NCBI GenBank assembly: GCA_900291925.1 | Contig: UWYS01000007.1 | Coordinates: 186,001 to 250,000 of the forward strand | Reading direction: 5' to 3' | DNA length: 64,000 nucleotides | From: Thecaphora thlaspeos | Lineage: Eukaryota > Basidiomycota > Ustilaginomycetes > Urocystidales > Glomosporiaceae | In this document: piece by piece, positions 50,126 through 60,251 of the stretch | Layout of the letters: each line of letters begins with the position of its first letter | Position numbering within the stretch: the stretch's first letter is position 1 | Made by a program: the position numbers and the translations under genes | The notes under the pieces: generated by a model | Seen by the model: the letters and a program-made list of their open reading frames with translations, nothing else | Told to the model about the DNA's origin: nothing | The model's database searches: none

Positions 50126-51264
50126 ATGACCGACAACACCACCCAGCAGACCTGCTCCAGCTGTCACCGATCCTTTCCCACCGAGCACTTCGTCGGCCGC
50201 AACCGCCGACCTGCAAAGTGCTGCGCAGCGTGCCGCGGCGCCCCCGTCCCCGACACCGACACCACTTGAGCCGCTGCTCAGGCTGCTGCGGCAGCCGAGG
50301 CCGCCCGCGCCGCCAAGGAGGCTGCACGAGCAGCCCGTGCAGCACAGCAGCAGCGCGACGATCCGCCCCCCTTTGTCTACGCCGAGACCTTCAATGTCGC
50401 GGTTGAGTCAATCCAGGCGGAGCAGCGCCACCTCGCCAGCACTCTCGACGAGATCCGCGCCCTCCTTGTCACCAGACCTGGCGCAACCTCCTCTCCACTG
50501 GCGGCGCAAACTCAGGTCAGCACGGCTGGGCCGCTCGGCCTCCGCCCGTCCAGCACCGCCCATGGTGAGTCGCAGGTCAATCGACTCTTCCTCTGGGTCG
50601 GCCGGGACATCGTCCAACTTGTAGCGGAGGACCGTCTGCCGCCGCAGGAACTGGCCAAGCTGTGCGGCCCTGCCAAGAAGGGCCCTGCTGAGCCAGAGGA
50701 GGGCACTGTCGTCGTCAACGGCGTCCCGGTCGCGGTGCCTCCCCCAGCATCCGACGCTTCCGACGTCCGCGCCTTTCTCAAGAGCATCCCGATGTCCGCT
50801 GCTTTGCACAGGCCTGGACGGTCTACGCGCACCTCCGCGCCTGCTTCGCGGCCAACCAGGCACTTGGCGCCGCTCTCGGTGCCTTCCTGGTCCATGTCAT
50901 CGACTTTGACCGCAAGTACGCTTGGCCAGCCGTCTGCGACTACATTGTCGCCGTGTGCAATCGCCGTTTTGGCTATGCCTCGTCGGCCGACTGGGCCGAG
51001 CGCGACAACATAGCCTGGCAGGACCACCTTGGCGCTGCTCCAACTCGCGCCAGTGCGCAAGCCTCCTCGACGTCAACCACCGCCACCAAACGCGCTCGCC
51101 CCACAGACGAGGTCTGCTGGCGTTACAACAACAAGCCCGGCTGCAGCGACCCTAAGTGTGGCCGCCTACACGTTTGCTCCCGCTGCAGAGGCAGCCACCC
51201 GGTCCACCAGTGCCTCGTCCCCAAGGACTCCGCCGCAAAGGCGAAGTCAGGGGACGAGCTATGA
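50126..51264 (+). pseudogene. Gag-like region of the retrotransposon, interrupted
   Basis: Starts MTDNTTQQTCSSCHRSFPTE with a CxxC...CxxC ribbon (residues about 10-37). An in-frame TGA at 50267..50269 then closes the frame after 47 codons, although the same frame continues with Ala-rich sequence (AAAQAAAAAEAARAAKEAAR) and a helical region (VNRLFLWVGRDIVQLVAEDR). Between about 50780 and 50815 the coding character moves to another frame (AQAWTVYAHLRACFAANQAL), which ends with a Cys/His array CWRYNNKPGCSDPKCGRLHV then CSRCRGSHPVHQC, a nucleocapsid-like knuckle typical of DIRS-type Gag, and stops at 51262..51264. One nonsense and one frame change suggest decay, unless the small first ORF is genuine and the shift is programmed; no classic slippery heptamer was seen. 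Confidence 0.7.
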
Positions 51265-54200
51265 GCGCGCGCTCCCCGGCGGCCGGTGAGTATCCCTCGA
51301 TCTCACTGCAACCGCTTCTGCCCCCTGAGGGCGGCTCTCCGCGGCAGAGTACAGCCCGGTATCCGTCCCCGCAGCGGACTCAAGCTCGGCACCAACCTCC
51401 GGCATCATCGCATCGCCCTGTGCTGCGCTCGCCATCCTTGTCTCCGCGGCAGACTCAGGCCCGGCACCACCCGACTCCGCAGCAGTCTACGGCTCGGCTC
51501 CTCCCCTCTTCTTCGCAGCAGACTCAGGCTCGACCTTTCACCTCGGTCCCGACAGCACTGGACGTTTCTTTGGCTGACCGGTGCCTCGACGAACTCCTCC
51601 GCACACACCTCCCCCCAGCTCGCCCCAACACGCACATCGCCCTCGACATCTTTAACGCGACGGACACTCCAGCGCGTCATGGCTCCATACAGCAGCAGGC
51701 TGACGCTTGGGCACGTCTGCTTGCAGACTACCCGGACTTCCGCTTTGCGGAGCAACTGCTCGGCTCGATCAGGCACGGCTGCCGGATTGGCTACAAGGGC
51801 CCACTCCGTCAGCAAGACCGACGCGCCTCCAACCTGCCCATCTCGGTCGATGGGCACGCTCATCTGCGGCGTGAGATTGACGCCCGCTTGACAGAGGGGC
51901 ACCTCACCGCAGTAGCCGACGACGCCACACTTGTTGAGCCGCCCATTGGGGTTGTCCCAAAGCCGCGCTCAACCAAGAAGCGCACAATCCACCACCTCTC
52001 CCACCCCCGCCGTCCCCACACCACGCAACTTCCCTCGGTCAACTCCGGCATCCTGCCCGAGTTTGTCCACATCCGCTACGAGACTCTGGCTGGCCTCCTT
52101 GCGTTCGTCCGAGATAACCCTGGGTGCCGCCTGTGGAAGGGCGATCTCCAGGACGCGTTCCGCCACATCGTTGTCTGCTTGCTCGACGCCCGCCTCCTTG
52201 GCTTTGCCTACGACGGCGTGCGCTACCAGGAGAACGCGCTCACCTTTGGCGGCAAGAGCTCTCCGTGGTTCTTCAACCTTTCGTCCGAGTTCCTTCACTG
52301 GCTTGTCGCCTCGTGCTTGCCGACGCACTGGCCATTGGGCCACTACCTCGACGACCACTTCGGCGCCACGCCGCACGACGCCGACCCGTTCTTCCCCGTC
52401 CGAGTCCTTGCCCTGGCAGCCACAGCCCTTGGCCTCAAGCTGGCCCCTGCTAAGACCTTTGCAGGCCTCACGACGCTCGAGGTCCTGGGCGTGGAGATCG
52501 ACTCGGTCCGACAAACGGTTGGCATCTCTGACGACCGTCGCAGCACCATCCGCATCAACTGCCGGGAGCTGCTTGACCGTGGCACCGCTGATCTTCTAGA
52601 CTGGCAGCGTGTCTCTGGCCTCCAGTTTGTCACGCAAGTCTTCCCGGTTGGCAAGGCATTCCTGCGGCGGCTATACGACGCGGTCCGGGCTGCTCACCGC
52701 TTTGCAGGGCGTCGCCGGCTGTCCGCTGGGGCCCGCTCCGAGCTGCGCTGGTGGTCCAAGGTGCTCAATCAGTGGTGTGGCACCAGCGTGCTGGCTCCCT
52801 CGCCCCTTCTTGTCGAGCATATCTGGACTGATGCCTCCAAGCACGCGTACGGGGGTCACCTAGGCCTGGCTTCCAACCCGGCTGACCTGTTCTCGCGCGA
52901 CGTGCCCCGCCGACACCGCAAAGAGGACATCCGCTTTCTTGAGGCCCTCGCCGTTATCGAAGCTCTCCGCCGCTTCTCCTCCTGGACCGGCCCACGGCTG
53001 GTTGTCATCTACGTGGACAACGAGAACGTCGATCACGGTCTCCGTTCCAGTCGCTCCCGCGACCCGCTTACGCAGAAGCTCCTCCGCGAGATCTTCCTGC
53101 TCTGTTTCACCTGCGACGTCACGCTTCGGCCGACCTGGGAGGCCTCCACTGACAATGTACTTGCTGACCACCTCTCTCGTCGCCAATTCCGTCGCATCCA
53201 GGAGTCGTTCCCTCAAGCACACGCCATGCTGTTCTCCCCGAGGGGACCCGTCAACGGGGCCACACCCCCCCCCACATTTGCAGGCGACCTCGGTGTTTCG
53301 GCTGGCGCCGCCGAGCTCCTCTGGCATGGCCTTGCCGACAGCACCCGCCAGCGAGGCAGCAGCACGCCAGCCCATTTCCGCGCTTTCTGCGGCCGCTTCT
53401 TTGGCCTTGGAGTTGCCTGCCTCCCAGCCTCCAGCCTCCTCCTTGAGTGGCTTGCCTCCTTCAGCCTCAACCGCCACCTGTTCCACTCTGCCAAGAAGTT
53501 TGGATTCCTGTGGTTGTACCACATTGACCTTGACCTCTCAACAGCTGGCTTTGACTGCGGCCGCCTTGAGCGAGCCTTCAGGGGGTACAAGCGCCTTCAT
53601 GGCATCCGCCGCACAGGACCCAAGCTGCCCGTCACCCTCCCGCTCCTCCGTCGCCTGGTCCAGGCCCTCGACACCTTTGCCGACATCGCCCCTCACGATC
53701 AAGTTGTCCTCCAGGCCGCTTTTACTCTCGCTTTTGCCTGCTTCCTCCGCTCGGGCGAGCTCGTCTGGGACAGCTCGACCAACCCCACCACAATCCTCAC
53801 GGTGGGCGCCGTTGAATGGGAGAGCGACCACGTTGTCATCACCCTCCCGGTCTCAAAAACGGACCCCTTCCGCCAGGGTGTCAAGGTCGTCGCCCCGGCC
53901 GTTGGCGGCCCGGAGTGCCCGGTCATCCGTCTTCGCCAGCTCACCACCAACCGCCCTCCTTCCTCGCCCCTCTTTGGCCTCGGTCCTGCTGCCTTCAACT
54001 CGCTCACCCGCGACTTCTTTGTTTCGTCCCTCCGCCGTACCATCGTTGCGGTTGGCCTCGAGGCCTCGCTCTATGCTGGGCACTCTTTCCGTCGGGGTGC
54101 CGCCACCTGGGCTGCGCGCAACGGCGTCCCCAACGACATCATCCGCACCTTGGGCCGCTGGAGCTCAGACTGTTTTTGCCATTACGTCGACCGCTTGGTG

Positions 54201-54620
54201 GCCGAACGCCGTGCTCTCACTGCCACCGCGCTCTACGCGGTTCGCGCTGGTCCCCTCCTCCCTGACCACCCGGTGTGGCGCGATCCGTGCTTGTGGGGCC
54301 AGTCCTCTCGCCTTGGGGCCCCTGTCCATCGTCGAAACCGCTTTCCGCTGCGCTGGCGCTTCGACAGCTCGTGGCGGGCCGGGAGCCTTCGAGTCCGGGC
54401 CTTGAGCCCTCCCTCCCGCAATCCTATGTCTCATGCTCTGTTGTCTGCTCTTGCCTGCCTCTACCGCGCGGTGTGTCGGCCAGCCGGGATGCTCGCCATT
54501 TTCCCGGCCGCCGCCGAGCCGAGTTGCCGAGCCGGACCTTGCGCGCTAGCCTTCGCTTGGGCCGCGTATAACCCTTGCTGCATTTACAAGCGGAGGCGTC
54601 CGTTCCCCCGCTCCACATAG
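51261..54620 (+). CDS. Retrotransposon polyprotein: reverse transcriptase, RNase H, tyrosine recombinase
   Basis: 1119 aa, intact. The ATG overlaps the gag-like stop as ATGA. Reverse transcriptase: GDLQDAFRHI (about residue 294, motif A), FGGKSSPWFFNLSS (motif B), HYLDDHFG (about 361, motif C). RNase H: IWTDASKHAYGGHLG, IRFLEALAVIEAL, VVIYVDNENVDHGL and NVLADHLSR supply the acidic residues. Tyrosine recombinase: ACFLRSGELVW (Arg, about 828), LPVSKTDPF (Lys), YAGHSFRRGAATW (HxxR, about 939), LGRWSSDCFCHYVDR (nucleophile Tyr, about 974). All expected catalytic residues are present, so the enzyme ORF could be functional. The first about 150 residues are Gln/Pro/Ser-rich with SQQTQAR-type repeats. 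Confidence 0.93.
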   Translation: MSARSPAAGEYPSISLQPLLPPEGGSPRQSTARYPSPQRTQARHQPPASSHRPVLRSPSLSPRQTQARHHPTPQQSTARLLPSSSQQTQARPFTSVPTALDVSLADRCLDELLRTHLPPARPNTHIALDIFNATDTPARHGSIQQQADAWARLLADYPDFRFAEQLLGSIRHGCRIGYKGPLRQQDRRASNLPISVDGHAHLRREIDARLTEGHLTAVADDATLVEPPIGVVPKPRSTKKRTIHHLSHPRRPHTTQLPSVNSGILPEFVHIRYETLAGLLAFVRDNPGCRLWKGDLQDAFRHIVVCLLDARLLGFAYDGVRYQENALTFGGKSSPWFFNLSSEFLHWLVASCLPTHWPLGHYLDDHFGATPHDADPFFPVRVLALAATALGLKLAPAKTFAGLTTLEVLGVEIDSVRQTVGISDDRRSTIRINCRELLDRGTADLLDWQRVSGLQFVTQVFPVGKAFLRRLYDAVRAAHRFAGRRRLSAGARSELRWWSKVLNQWCGTSVLAPSPLLVEHIWTDASKHAYGGHLGLASNPADLFSRDVPRRHRKEDIRFLEALAVIEALRRFSSWTGPRLVVIYVDNENVDHGLRSSRSRDPLTQKLLREIFLLCFTCDVTLRPTWEASTDNVLADHLSRRQFRRIQESFPQAHAMLFSPRGPVNGATPPPTFAGDLGVSAGAAELLWHGLADSTRQRGSSTPAHFRAFCGRFFGLGVACLPASSLLLEWLASFSLNRHLFHSAKKFGFLWLYHIDLDLSTAGFDCGRLERAFRGYKRLHGIRRTGPKLPVTLPLLRRLVQALDTFADIAPHDQVVLQAAFTLAFACFLRSGELVWDSSTNPTTILTVGAVEWESDHVVITLPVSKTDPFRQGVKVVAPAVGGPECPVIRLRQLTTNRPPSSPLFGLGPAAFNSLTRDFFVSSLRRTIVAVGLEASLYAGHSFRRGAATWAARNGVPNDIIRTLGRWSSDCFCHYVDRLVAERRALTATALYAVRAGPLLPDHPVWRDPCLWGQSSRLGAPVHRRNRFPLRWRFDSSWRAGSLRVRALSPPSRNPMSHALLSALACLYRAVCRPAGMLAIFPAAAEPSCRAGPCALAFAWAAYNPCCIYKRRRPFPRST

Positions 54621-54788
54621 CTCTCGTCCCGATTCCCGTCTTCTTCGCCGCGACCATACTCACCACTCGCTCATCGTTCAAGAAGCTGCTCTCGTTGGCT
54701 TCCACCCCAATCCTCAGACGCACACAGAGTGTCTCTCACCCTCACAGAATAGGAGCGTGTCAAGCAGGTCGAGTCCGCCCTTCCCACC

Positions 54789-54956
54789 TCAGCCCGTGTC
54801 GGATAGGTCGGTCAGGACGGTGAGGCAGCACAGGTACTTCCCATCGGGCGAGTACACCATAGCCAGAATAGTGCAGGATGTGGCGAACCCAGCGACGACG
54901 GTGGCTTTCGGCGTCGGACCTTTCCTGCCGGATCTACCGTCAGACTTACCTACACG
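54789..54956 (-). pseudogene. WD40-like orphan exon or gene fragment
   Basis: An open stretch of 55 codons ending in TGA contains ATVVAGFATSCTILAMVYSP followed by DGKYLCCLTVLTDLSD, which has the SPDGKYL pattern of a WD blade and protein-like composition. It has no ATG of its own before the motif; a possible splice acceptor (GTGTAG) lies at its upstream end. No partner exons were found upstream on the minus strand. It may be a terminal exon, or a relic left beside the retrotransposon. Low certainty. Confidence 0.3.
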
Positions 54957-57234
54957 CTAACTTCATTCGCTACCTCGCTCACTTTTTTATCACCACGATC
55001 GCTGCGCACACAACGGCCGATCGCCACCCTGTCGGAGCCGCCAGTCCTTTTTTCCCCTGCACTGCCCGCTGGCGACGCCATGAAAAGCTGGATATAGGTC
55101 ACGTTCACCGTGCGGCAGCTAGAGAAGACGAGTGCAAAGCGATAGAAGGAATGAGGGGTAACGGTCCTAGAATAATGGAGAAGTGCCGACGAAGTCCTGG
55201 CGGGTTGTGACGTGCGATGACAGGGACGAGACGAGACGCAACTACGATGAGGGCGACGACAATGACGAGTACGACGACATGGGGTGTAAAAGCAACGAGC
55301 TGGGGACACATTAAGGTCCTCCTCTGTCTCTGAGGCGAAGGACGGTGAGCAAGAGCGGTGGACCTTCCTCGCGCGAACCTTCTGAGTACTCTTACAAAAA
55401 AGCGACATAATGATAACCGACAAGGTTGGGCTCGTTGCTGTTTGAGTGCAATCGGACTGTGTGGCGACATCGACGAGATGGCGAAGACTGGCTCAATAAG
55501 TCGCGGCTCGTTCCAGCGCCGTCTACTTCCTCCCCGGGCCTCCTGTCTTGATGGAATCAACCAACGCTAGCTTCGGAGACGGTGGTGTTTCTTCGCCCTC
55601 GCCAGCCCATTCGGAAAGGTCTTCTCCCGAGTCATTCCACCCAGTTGTTCCCCGGCGGATTCTGATCCCAAAAATCACCACCGTTTTGCACCTTTGTTGT
55701 TCTGTCTTCCCTGAACTCTATGTAGATAGACTGTCGATCCAAAAGAGAAATCAGGAGGACTTGTCTGTCGCGCTGCCACGCGTGGAGACAACCGGTCTTT
55801 CGGTACCAAAGTAGTCTCACTTGGATGAGTGCAGCTGATCTTGTGACCCTGCCGCGTTGAAGAGCTGCGGCGCGAGCAAGTGTCATCGCGACACGGATCG
55901 AAAGAGTGAGCGAGGCGAACCTGCGGGAGGTGCCCGGTCTACCACGGATGTTGGCAGGTCAAGCACAAGCAACGGCCGACTCCCACCTCCTCCACCTGGG
56001 TGTATGAGCTCAAGGCTCCATCGGCGATTGTACAGGCGCTGAGCGTGATCCGGGGGCCAGCCGTAGCAAAGTCGGGATGCAGCACCAGCCAGACTGGCGA
56101 CCCACACGGCCTTCTCGGCCGTGAATCACAACAAGTTGGCGCTCTCGCGGCGACCGTGGCCGCTTGTCGGCGTGCAGGACACCCCACATCATTCCGTGCT
56201 CGCGCCCCACCTCCGAAAAGCCAAGAAACTATTCTTGGATTCTGTTAAAGGTGGACGCCGACCCTCCTTTTATCAGCGACACCAAGGGCAGAAACCATCG
56301 CCGATTCCTCACGCCGCCCTCATTCGACCCCCACAACGCGCGCTCAAAGCTTGCGCCGTCAGGTTAGACACTTTACGACAAGTCCAGAGGGGAGAGAGAA
56401 AGCTCGAATGGCGGGTCTGGAGACCAACTGGCAAGTTCTCGGGGGCTGGCACAGGTAAAAGCGACACAGAGCTACAAATGAGAGAGAGACCGGGAAGTCA
56501 GACTGCGGAGGAGCAGCAGCTGTCAGTAGCGGTGCGAGACGACGGCACCGTCGGCGGGTGACAAGGAGAGGGCGGGTGGGGGGATAAGAATAATAATGAT
56601 AGGAGAACCGAAGGTGCAAGGGAGGCTGTGGGAGGGGTGATACGAGGGAGATCAATGAATGGGGCAGCAGAAGGCATGTAAGTGGGCGAGCAAAGAGAGA
56701 AGATATACAATTGAAGCGGGCGCCTATGTGGATGTTAGCAGTTGCTCGACGACTTGGCACACGCAGCGGCTCCGAGGGATTTGGGGCCACGGGACATGAG
56801 GTTTCTGTTCTGCAGTGGGCGGTGACCGCAGCAACAAGAGCGAAGGTGCCACAGTGCTCTCTTTGTGTTTCGCTCTTTGTGTCTCTGCGCTGCGCCGTTT
56901 CCACACGGCATGTCGCTAAAGTGACACCAGGAGTCCTAGGATGACGGCAAGCCATGAAATCGTAGTCATGAGCTCGTCAGGCGACCGTAACACCGCCCCG
57001 GGCAGCACTGCCACGGGTCTTCGCAACCCACTCGGCGTGGGACGGCATGTGGGGCGTGTTCCCTGGTGTCTACCGGACGCTTTGAACGCAACGAAGCACC
57101 TGCCGACAGCGGATGACTATTTGGCTCAGCAGCCCGCTGTCTCTGCACATAGTAGTGCTTTTCGGCACAGCCAGACCCGGAGGTTCTGTCGGCTCATCTC
57201 TCCCCACTTTCCAGCGACCCCGGCAAGACGAGGA

Positions 57235-57241
57235 TATAAAG
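57235..57241 (+). promoter_or_regulatory. TATA box (TATAAAG) of the secreted-protein gene
   Basis: TATAAAG 231-237 nt upstream of the start codon, followed by a long pyrimidine-rich leader, a common fungal promoter layout. Confidence 0.5.
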
Positions 57242-57471
57242 TGACCGCCGATTTTCCATCCTGGTCTGATCTTATCCATCCTTACCTCACCCTCCATTTC
57301 TCAGCCATCGTCACCCCCTAGCTTCAATTACGCCATCTCGTCCTCTACCCTTCACGACCCTCACGAATATTTGCCTTCATCCCCTTCCAAGCGCATTTTC
57401 GAGACTACAAGCCTTCTACTTCTCAGCCTCTGAAGCCCCACTTTCTCACTCCCTCGGCAGCCACCGCAACA

Positions 57472-58131
57472 ATGAAGTACCTCGCCCTTCTCTTCGTCGT
57501 CTTCCCTTTGATCCATTCGGCTCCTATCCCGGCCCCCGTTTCGGTGACCAAACCGGCTTCCGGCCTCACGGCCTCCTTTGTCCTCGATACGGTCGGTCCT
57601 CTCTTCATCAAGTCCGACCTAAAGATCTGCCTGATGAATTCCTCGGGGAAAAATGTCAGCCGCCTTCAGCTGGCGAACGAGGTGGCCTCCAAGCTCGAGC
57701 TTCTCAACGTTCGCTGCCAGATGAACCATACTCATAAGTGGGAAGGAACTTGTAAGGTTGTCGACAATTCGACCTGCAACCAGAAGGACGAACAAGGATA
57801 TGGCGATTGCTTGTACGCCGGAGATGGCGGACTCAACAAATACGGCTGTATGGACACGGCTGCACAGTGGAGCGATGGTCCAGTCTACAGCTTGGCCACT
57901 GCTATTGAAAGGGAAGGTATTGCCGGTAAGTGATAACGCAGTTGCTGGCGTTAGCGAGGCAACGTCATTTCCTCGCCATACAGAGTCTTAGGAATTCTGC
58001 GAGATCAGACGAAGTAAACTGACCATCACGACACTCGCCATCACCATCGATCCACCCTTGCAGTCACATTTGAGAATGCCACCAAGGCCGTGTACAAGCC
58101 GATCACCCAGCTCGTCATCAGTAAGGATTAG
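57472..58131 (+). CDS. Small secreted cysteine-containing protein, candidate effector
   Basis: Exon 1 is 57472..57925 and exon 2 is 58064..58131, giving 173 aa; the intron 57926..58063 has GTAAGT and GCAG boundaries. The signal peptide is MKYLALLFVVFPLIHSA, with cleavage likely near residues 17-20. The mature chain has six Cys (in KICLM, VRCQM, GTCKV, STCNQ, GDCLY, YGCMD), suited to three disulfides, and N-x-S/T sites (NSSG, NVSR, NHTH, NSTC). Exon 2 adds VTFENATKAVYKPITQLVIS and a short end. No known domain recognised. It sits in a gene-poor, lower-GC stretch near a retrotransposon, a setting common for effectors in plant-associated fungi, but the lifestyle is not shown by this sequence. Confidence 0.75.
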
Positions 58132-59153
58132 AAGCTGCGTACGCTTCGTATAATTCTTGCTGGCTCTGATGGCACCATATCAGTCCTTTAGTAGCCAGCT
58201 CGCAAAGGGACAGCCTCGCTAGGGGCTGACCAGCGGGAGACGCCTTGGCGGTATCGCTCGTCTCCTTTTGTGACGACCGTTCTGCTTCGCAACTGAGTCT
58301 CCATACCTAATCAAAGCTAGCTCCTTGAATCTCATCCTTCGCCACGACCACCCTCTCAATGGACTTGTTATGTTCCCTTTACCTTTCTTTGGTCCGGCAA
58401 ATCTTGACGCCGATGAAACGCTGTTCGAGAGGACATCGACATCAAGTGCCGGATGCCCGAGTTCGGGACTTCCCAAGTAGCGCCCTTTCCTCTTCACAGG
58501 ATTCTAGTTATGAGAGCATTCAGGGCGGCCGATGTTCCAGCGCACTGTCGCCAGCTTGTGCATTCGCTTCAGAGGTGAGATGAGGTGTACGGATTTGACG
58601 TGTATCAGTAACGACACATCGGTGTCACCCGTCCGGCGGACGCGCCGAGAATTCGCGTTCCTTTGGATCGGGCCAGCCCGATCCCGATTGCCTGCTCCCG
58701 TGGCTCGAATGGGAAAAGGCATTCGCGGCCCTTCGCTGGCAGCGCTTGCTCGAAGAAATGGAGTGACAGCGCATCACGCACTGACCGGGGGAATTCACCA
58801 TTCTACTGGCAGGTCGGGAGAGGCAACGGCTCTCGAGCCAAGCCCGCCTCGCCCACCCTTGCGCGCAAGCCAACCAGCACATTTCCTCTCCGTCCCCTCT
58901 GCCTTCTTCTTGTTCAGCTGCCACCAACGTTAACATCACCACCTCATCCACCAACATCGCCTCGAGAGCTGGCAACGACAGGGCTTCGTACTCAGCAGCA
59001 GTAACAGCATCAGCAGTTGGAGTACGCTGCACAGCAACGACCTACGGACCATCATCACGTTCTCAGTCTGCACCACACCAACCACCTCCCCTCGCCCCTT
59101 CGTGTACCAACAGATTCTAGACGGACCTCTGGACTCTTCGGACACAACCGACA
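58132..59153. other. Intergenic between the secreted-protein gene and SEC66
   Basis: About 1 kb; presumed SEC66 promoter on the right with CA/CT-rich leader. No gene seen. Confidence 0.55.
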
Positions 59154-60251
59154 ATGGCCGTCTCGATCTTCTTGCCGATCGGCTACATCGCCACGCTGGT
59201 CGTCTCGATGCTGATCTTCTCGCGCATCTACCGGCGTCGCTCGGCGCTCAACCTGGCAAAGGCCCACACGCCTTGGTTCACAGAGGGCAACGAGGCACGC
59301 GACATCTACCAGACGCTCGTCTCGGCCGAACTGGGCGTGCCGGAAGAGGTTCTCAAGGCCGCCCTACTCAATCGCGCCATGGTCGACGTTAGGCGGATCA
59401 TGCGCATGAGGGATGACAAGCAGGCGCTCGGCGTCCTGCTGCAAAAGGGCAGCATCGGCGACGAGACCATGCAGCGCTTCACCCTGGCCGAAAAGGAGCT
59501 CGAGGCAGAGATCCTCGATGTCGTCTCCGAGGCCAACACCTTCCGCGAGGGTTGGGGCCAGCTCATCTTCCCGACGGCCTCCGAGATGGTTGCACACCTG
59601 AAGCACAAGGAGGTCTACTACGATATCCAGAAGCAGAGGCAGGACGAAGGTGAGCAGCCGCATGATGAGTGGGCAGCGCGCAACCCCTGCCGTCAGCATG
59701 TGATGCATCTCTGTCATGCTTGTCTGTCCTGGAACGCTGACGTCCGGAAATTGGCTGTCGTCCTCCTCTTTGTCCTTGCGACCACTGACGATCATCATCG
59801 ATCACCACTCATGTTAGTCCGCAAGCTCAAGGAAGCCGGCAAGCCCATCCCGCAGCCGACTGTCGAGCTACCACCGCTGATTACTCCTCCCGGAACCACG
59901 ATTCAGGTGCAGGGCCCTCCAGAGGGCGCTGGCTCCCCCGACGGATCGCCCAACGGATCAGCAAAGCTACCGCCCAATCTTCTGCCGGCTCAGGCTGCTG
60001 CAATCATGCAGGCGCGCACCCAGCTCCAGGCGATGCAGCAGCAGGCACAGGCGCAGCAGGCGGCAGCACAAGCGGCCGCTGCGGCCTCCGCTATCTCGAA
60101 CGAGAAAGGCGACGTAGAGGCAGGTGGCGAGGCAACCGGGGTGGAGATGGCGGACGCGCAGGCTGAAACCAAGCACGAAAAAGGCAGCGCGGCACCAGCG
60201 CAGCCGATGACACCCAGCAAGACCGTTACCGTGGAGGATGCGGAAGAGTAA
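59154..60251 (+). CDS. SEC66: Sec66/Sec71, subunit of the ER post-translational translocon (Sec62/63 complex)
   Basis: Exon 1 is 59154..59649 and exon 2 is 59818..60251, giving 309 aa; the intron 59650..59817 has GTGAGC and TTAG boundaries. An N-terminal membrane anchor (IFLPIGYIATLVVSMLIFSR) is followed by the conserved core: ALNLAKAHTPWFTEGNEARD, VPEEVLKAALLNRAMVDVRR, ALGVLLQKGSIGDETMQRF and NTFREGWGQLIFPTASEM. These match fungal Sec66. The partner proteins Sec62/Sec63/Sec72 are not in the window. The intron is 168 nt, a multiple of three without an in-frame stop, so an unspliced reading of 365 aa is also open. The C-terminal tail is Pro-, Gln- and Ala-rich, then acidic, beyond the yeast protein's length (206 aa). 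Confidence 0.93.
   Translation: MAVSIFLPIGYIATLVVSMLIFSRIYRRRSALNLAKAHTPWFTEGNEARDIYQTLVSAELGVPEEVLKAALLNRAMVDVRRIMRMRDDKQALGVLLQKGSIGDETMQRFTLAEKELEAEILDVVSEANTFREGWGQLIFPTASEMVAHLKHKEVYYDIQKQRQDEGEQPHDEWAARNPCRQHVMHLCHACLSWNADVRKLAVVLLFVLATTDDHHRSPLMLVRKLKEAGKPIPQPTVELPPLITPPGTTIQVQGPPEGAGSPDGSPNGSAKLPPNLLPAQAAAIMQARTQLQAMQQQAQAQQAAAQAAAAASAISNEKGDVEAGGEATGVEMADAQAETKHEKGSAAPAQPMTPSKTVTVEDAEE

Larger units (their letters stand above)
50126..54620 (+). mobile_element. Tyrosine-recombinase retrotransposon (DIRS/Ngaro order)
   Basis: A gag-like region with zinc motifs is followed directly by one long frame encoding reverse transcriptase, RNase H and a tyrosine recombinase. There is no DDE integrase, aspartic protease or apparent methyltransferase domain between RNase H and recombinase, which favours the Ngaro-like rather than classical DIRS type. 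Outer boundaries and the split or inverted repeats of such elements were not identified, so these coordinates are the coding span only. Such elements are not expected to make target-site duplications. Confidence 0.88.
54621..57471. other. Gene-poor stretch right of the retrotransposon
   Basis: Lower GC than the left part of the window. Its start should hold the retrotransposon 3' untranslated region. Apart from a WD-like fragment (54789..54956, minus) I see no gene; scattered short ORFs lack recognisable domains. The right end holds the promoter of the 57472 gene. Confidence 0.5.

Noticed and set aside
55559..55814. Short plus-strand ORF starting MESTNASFGDGG
   Set aside because: Protein-like at the start only; no domain, no splice extension found, and no support as a gene.
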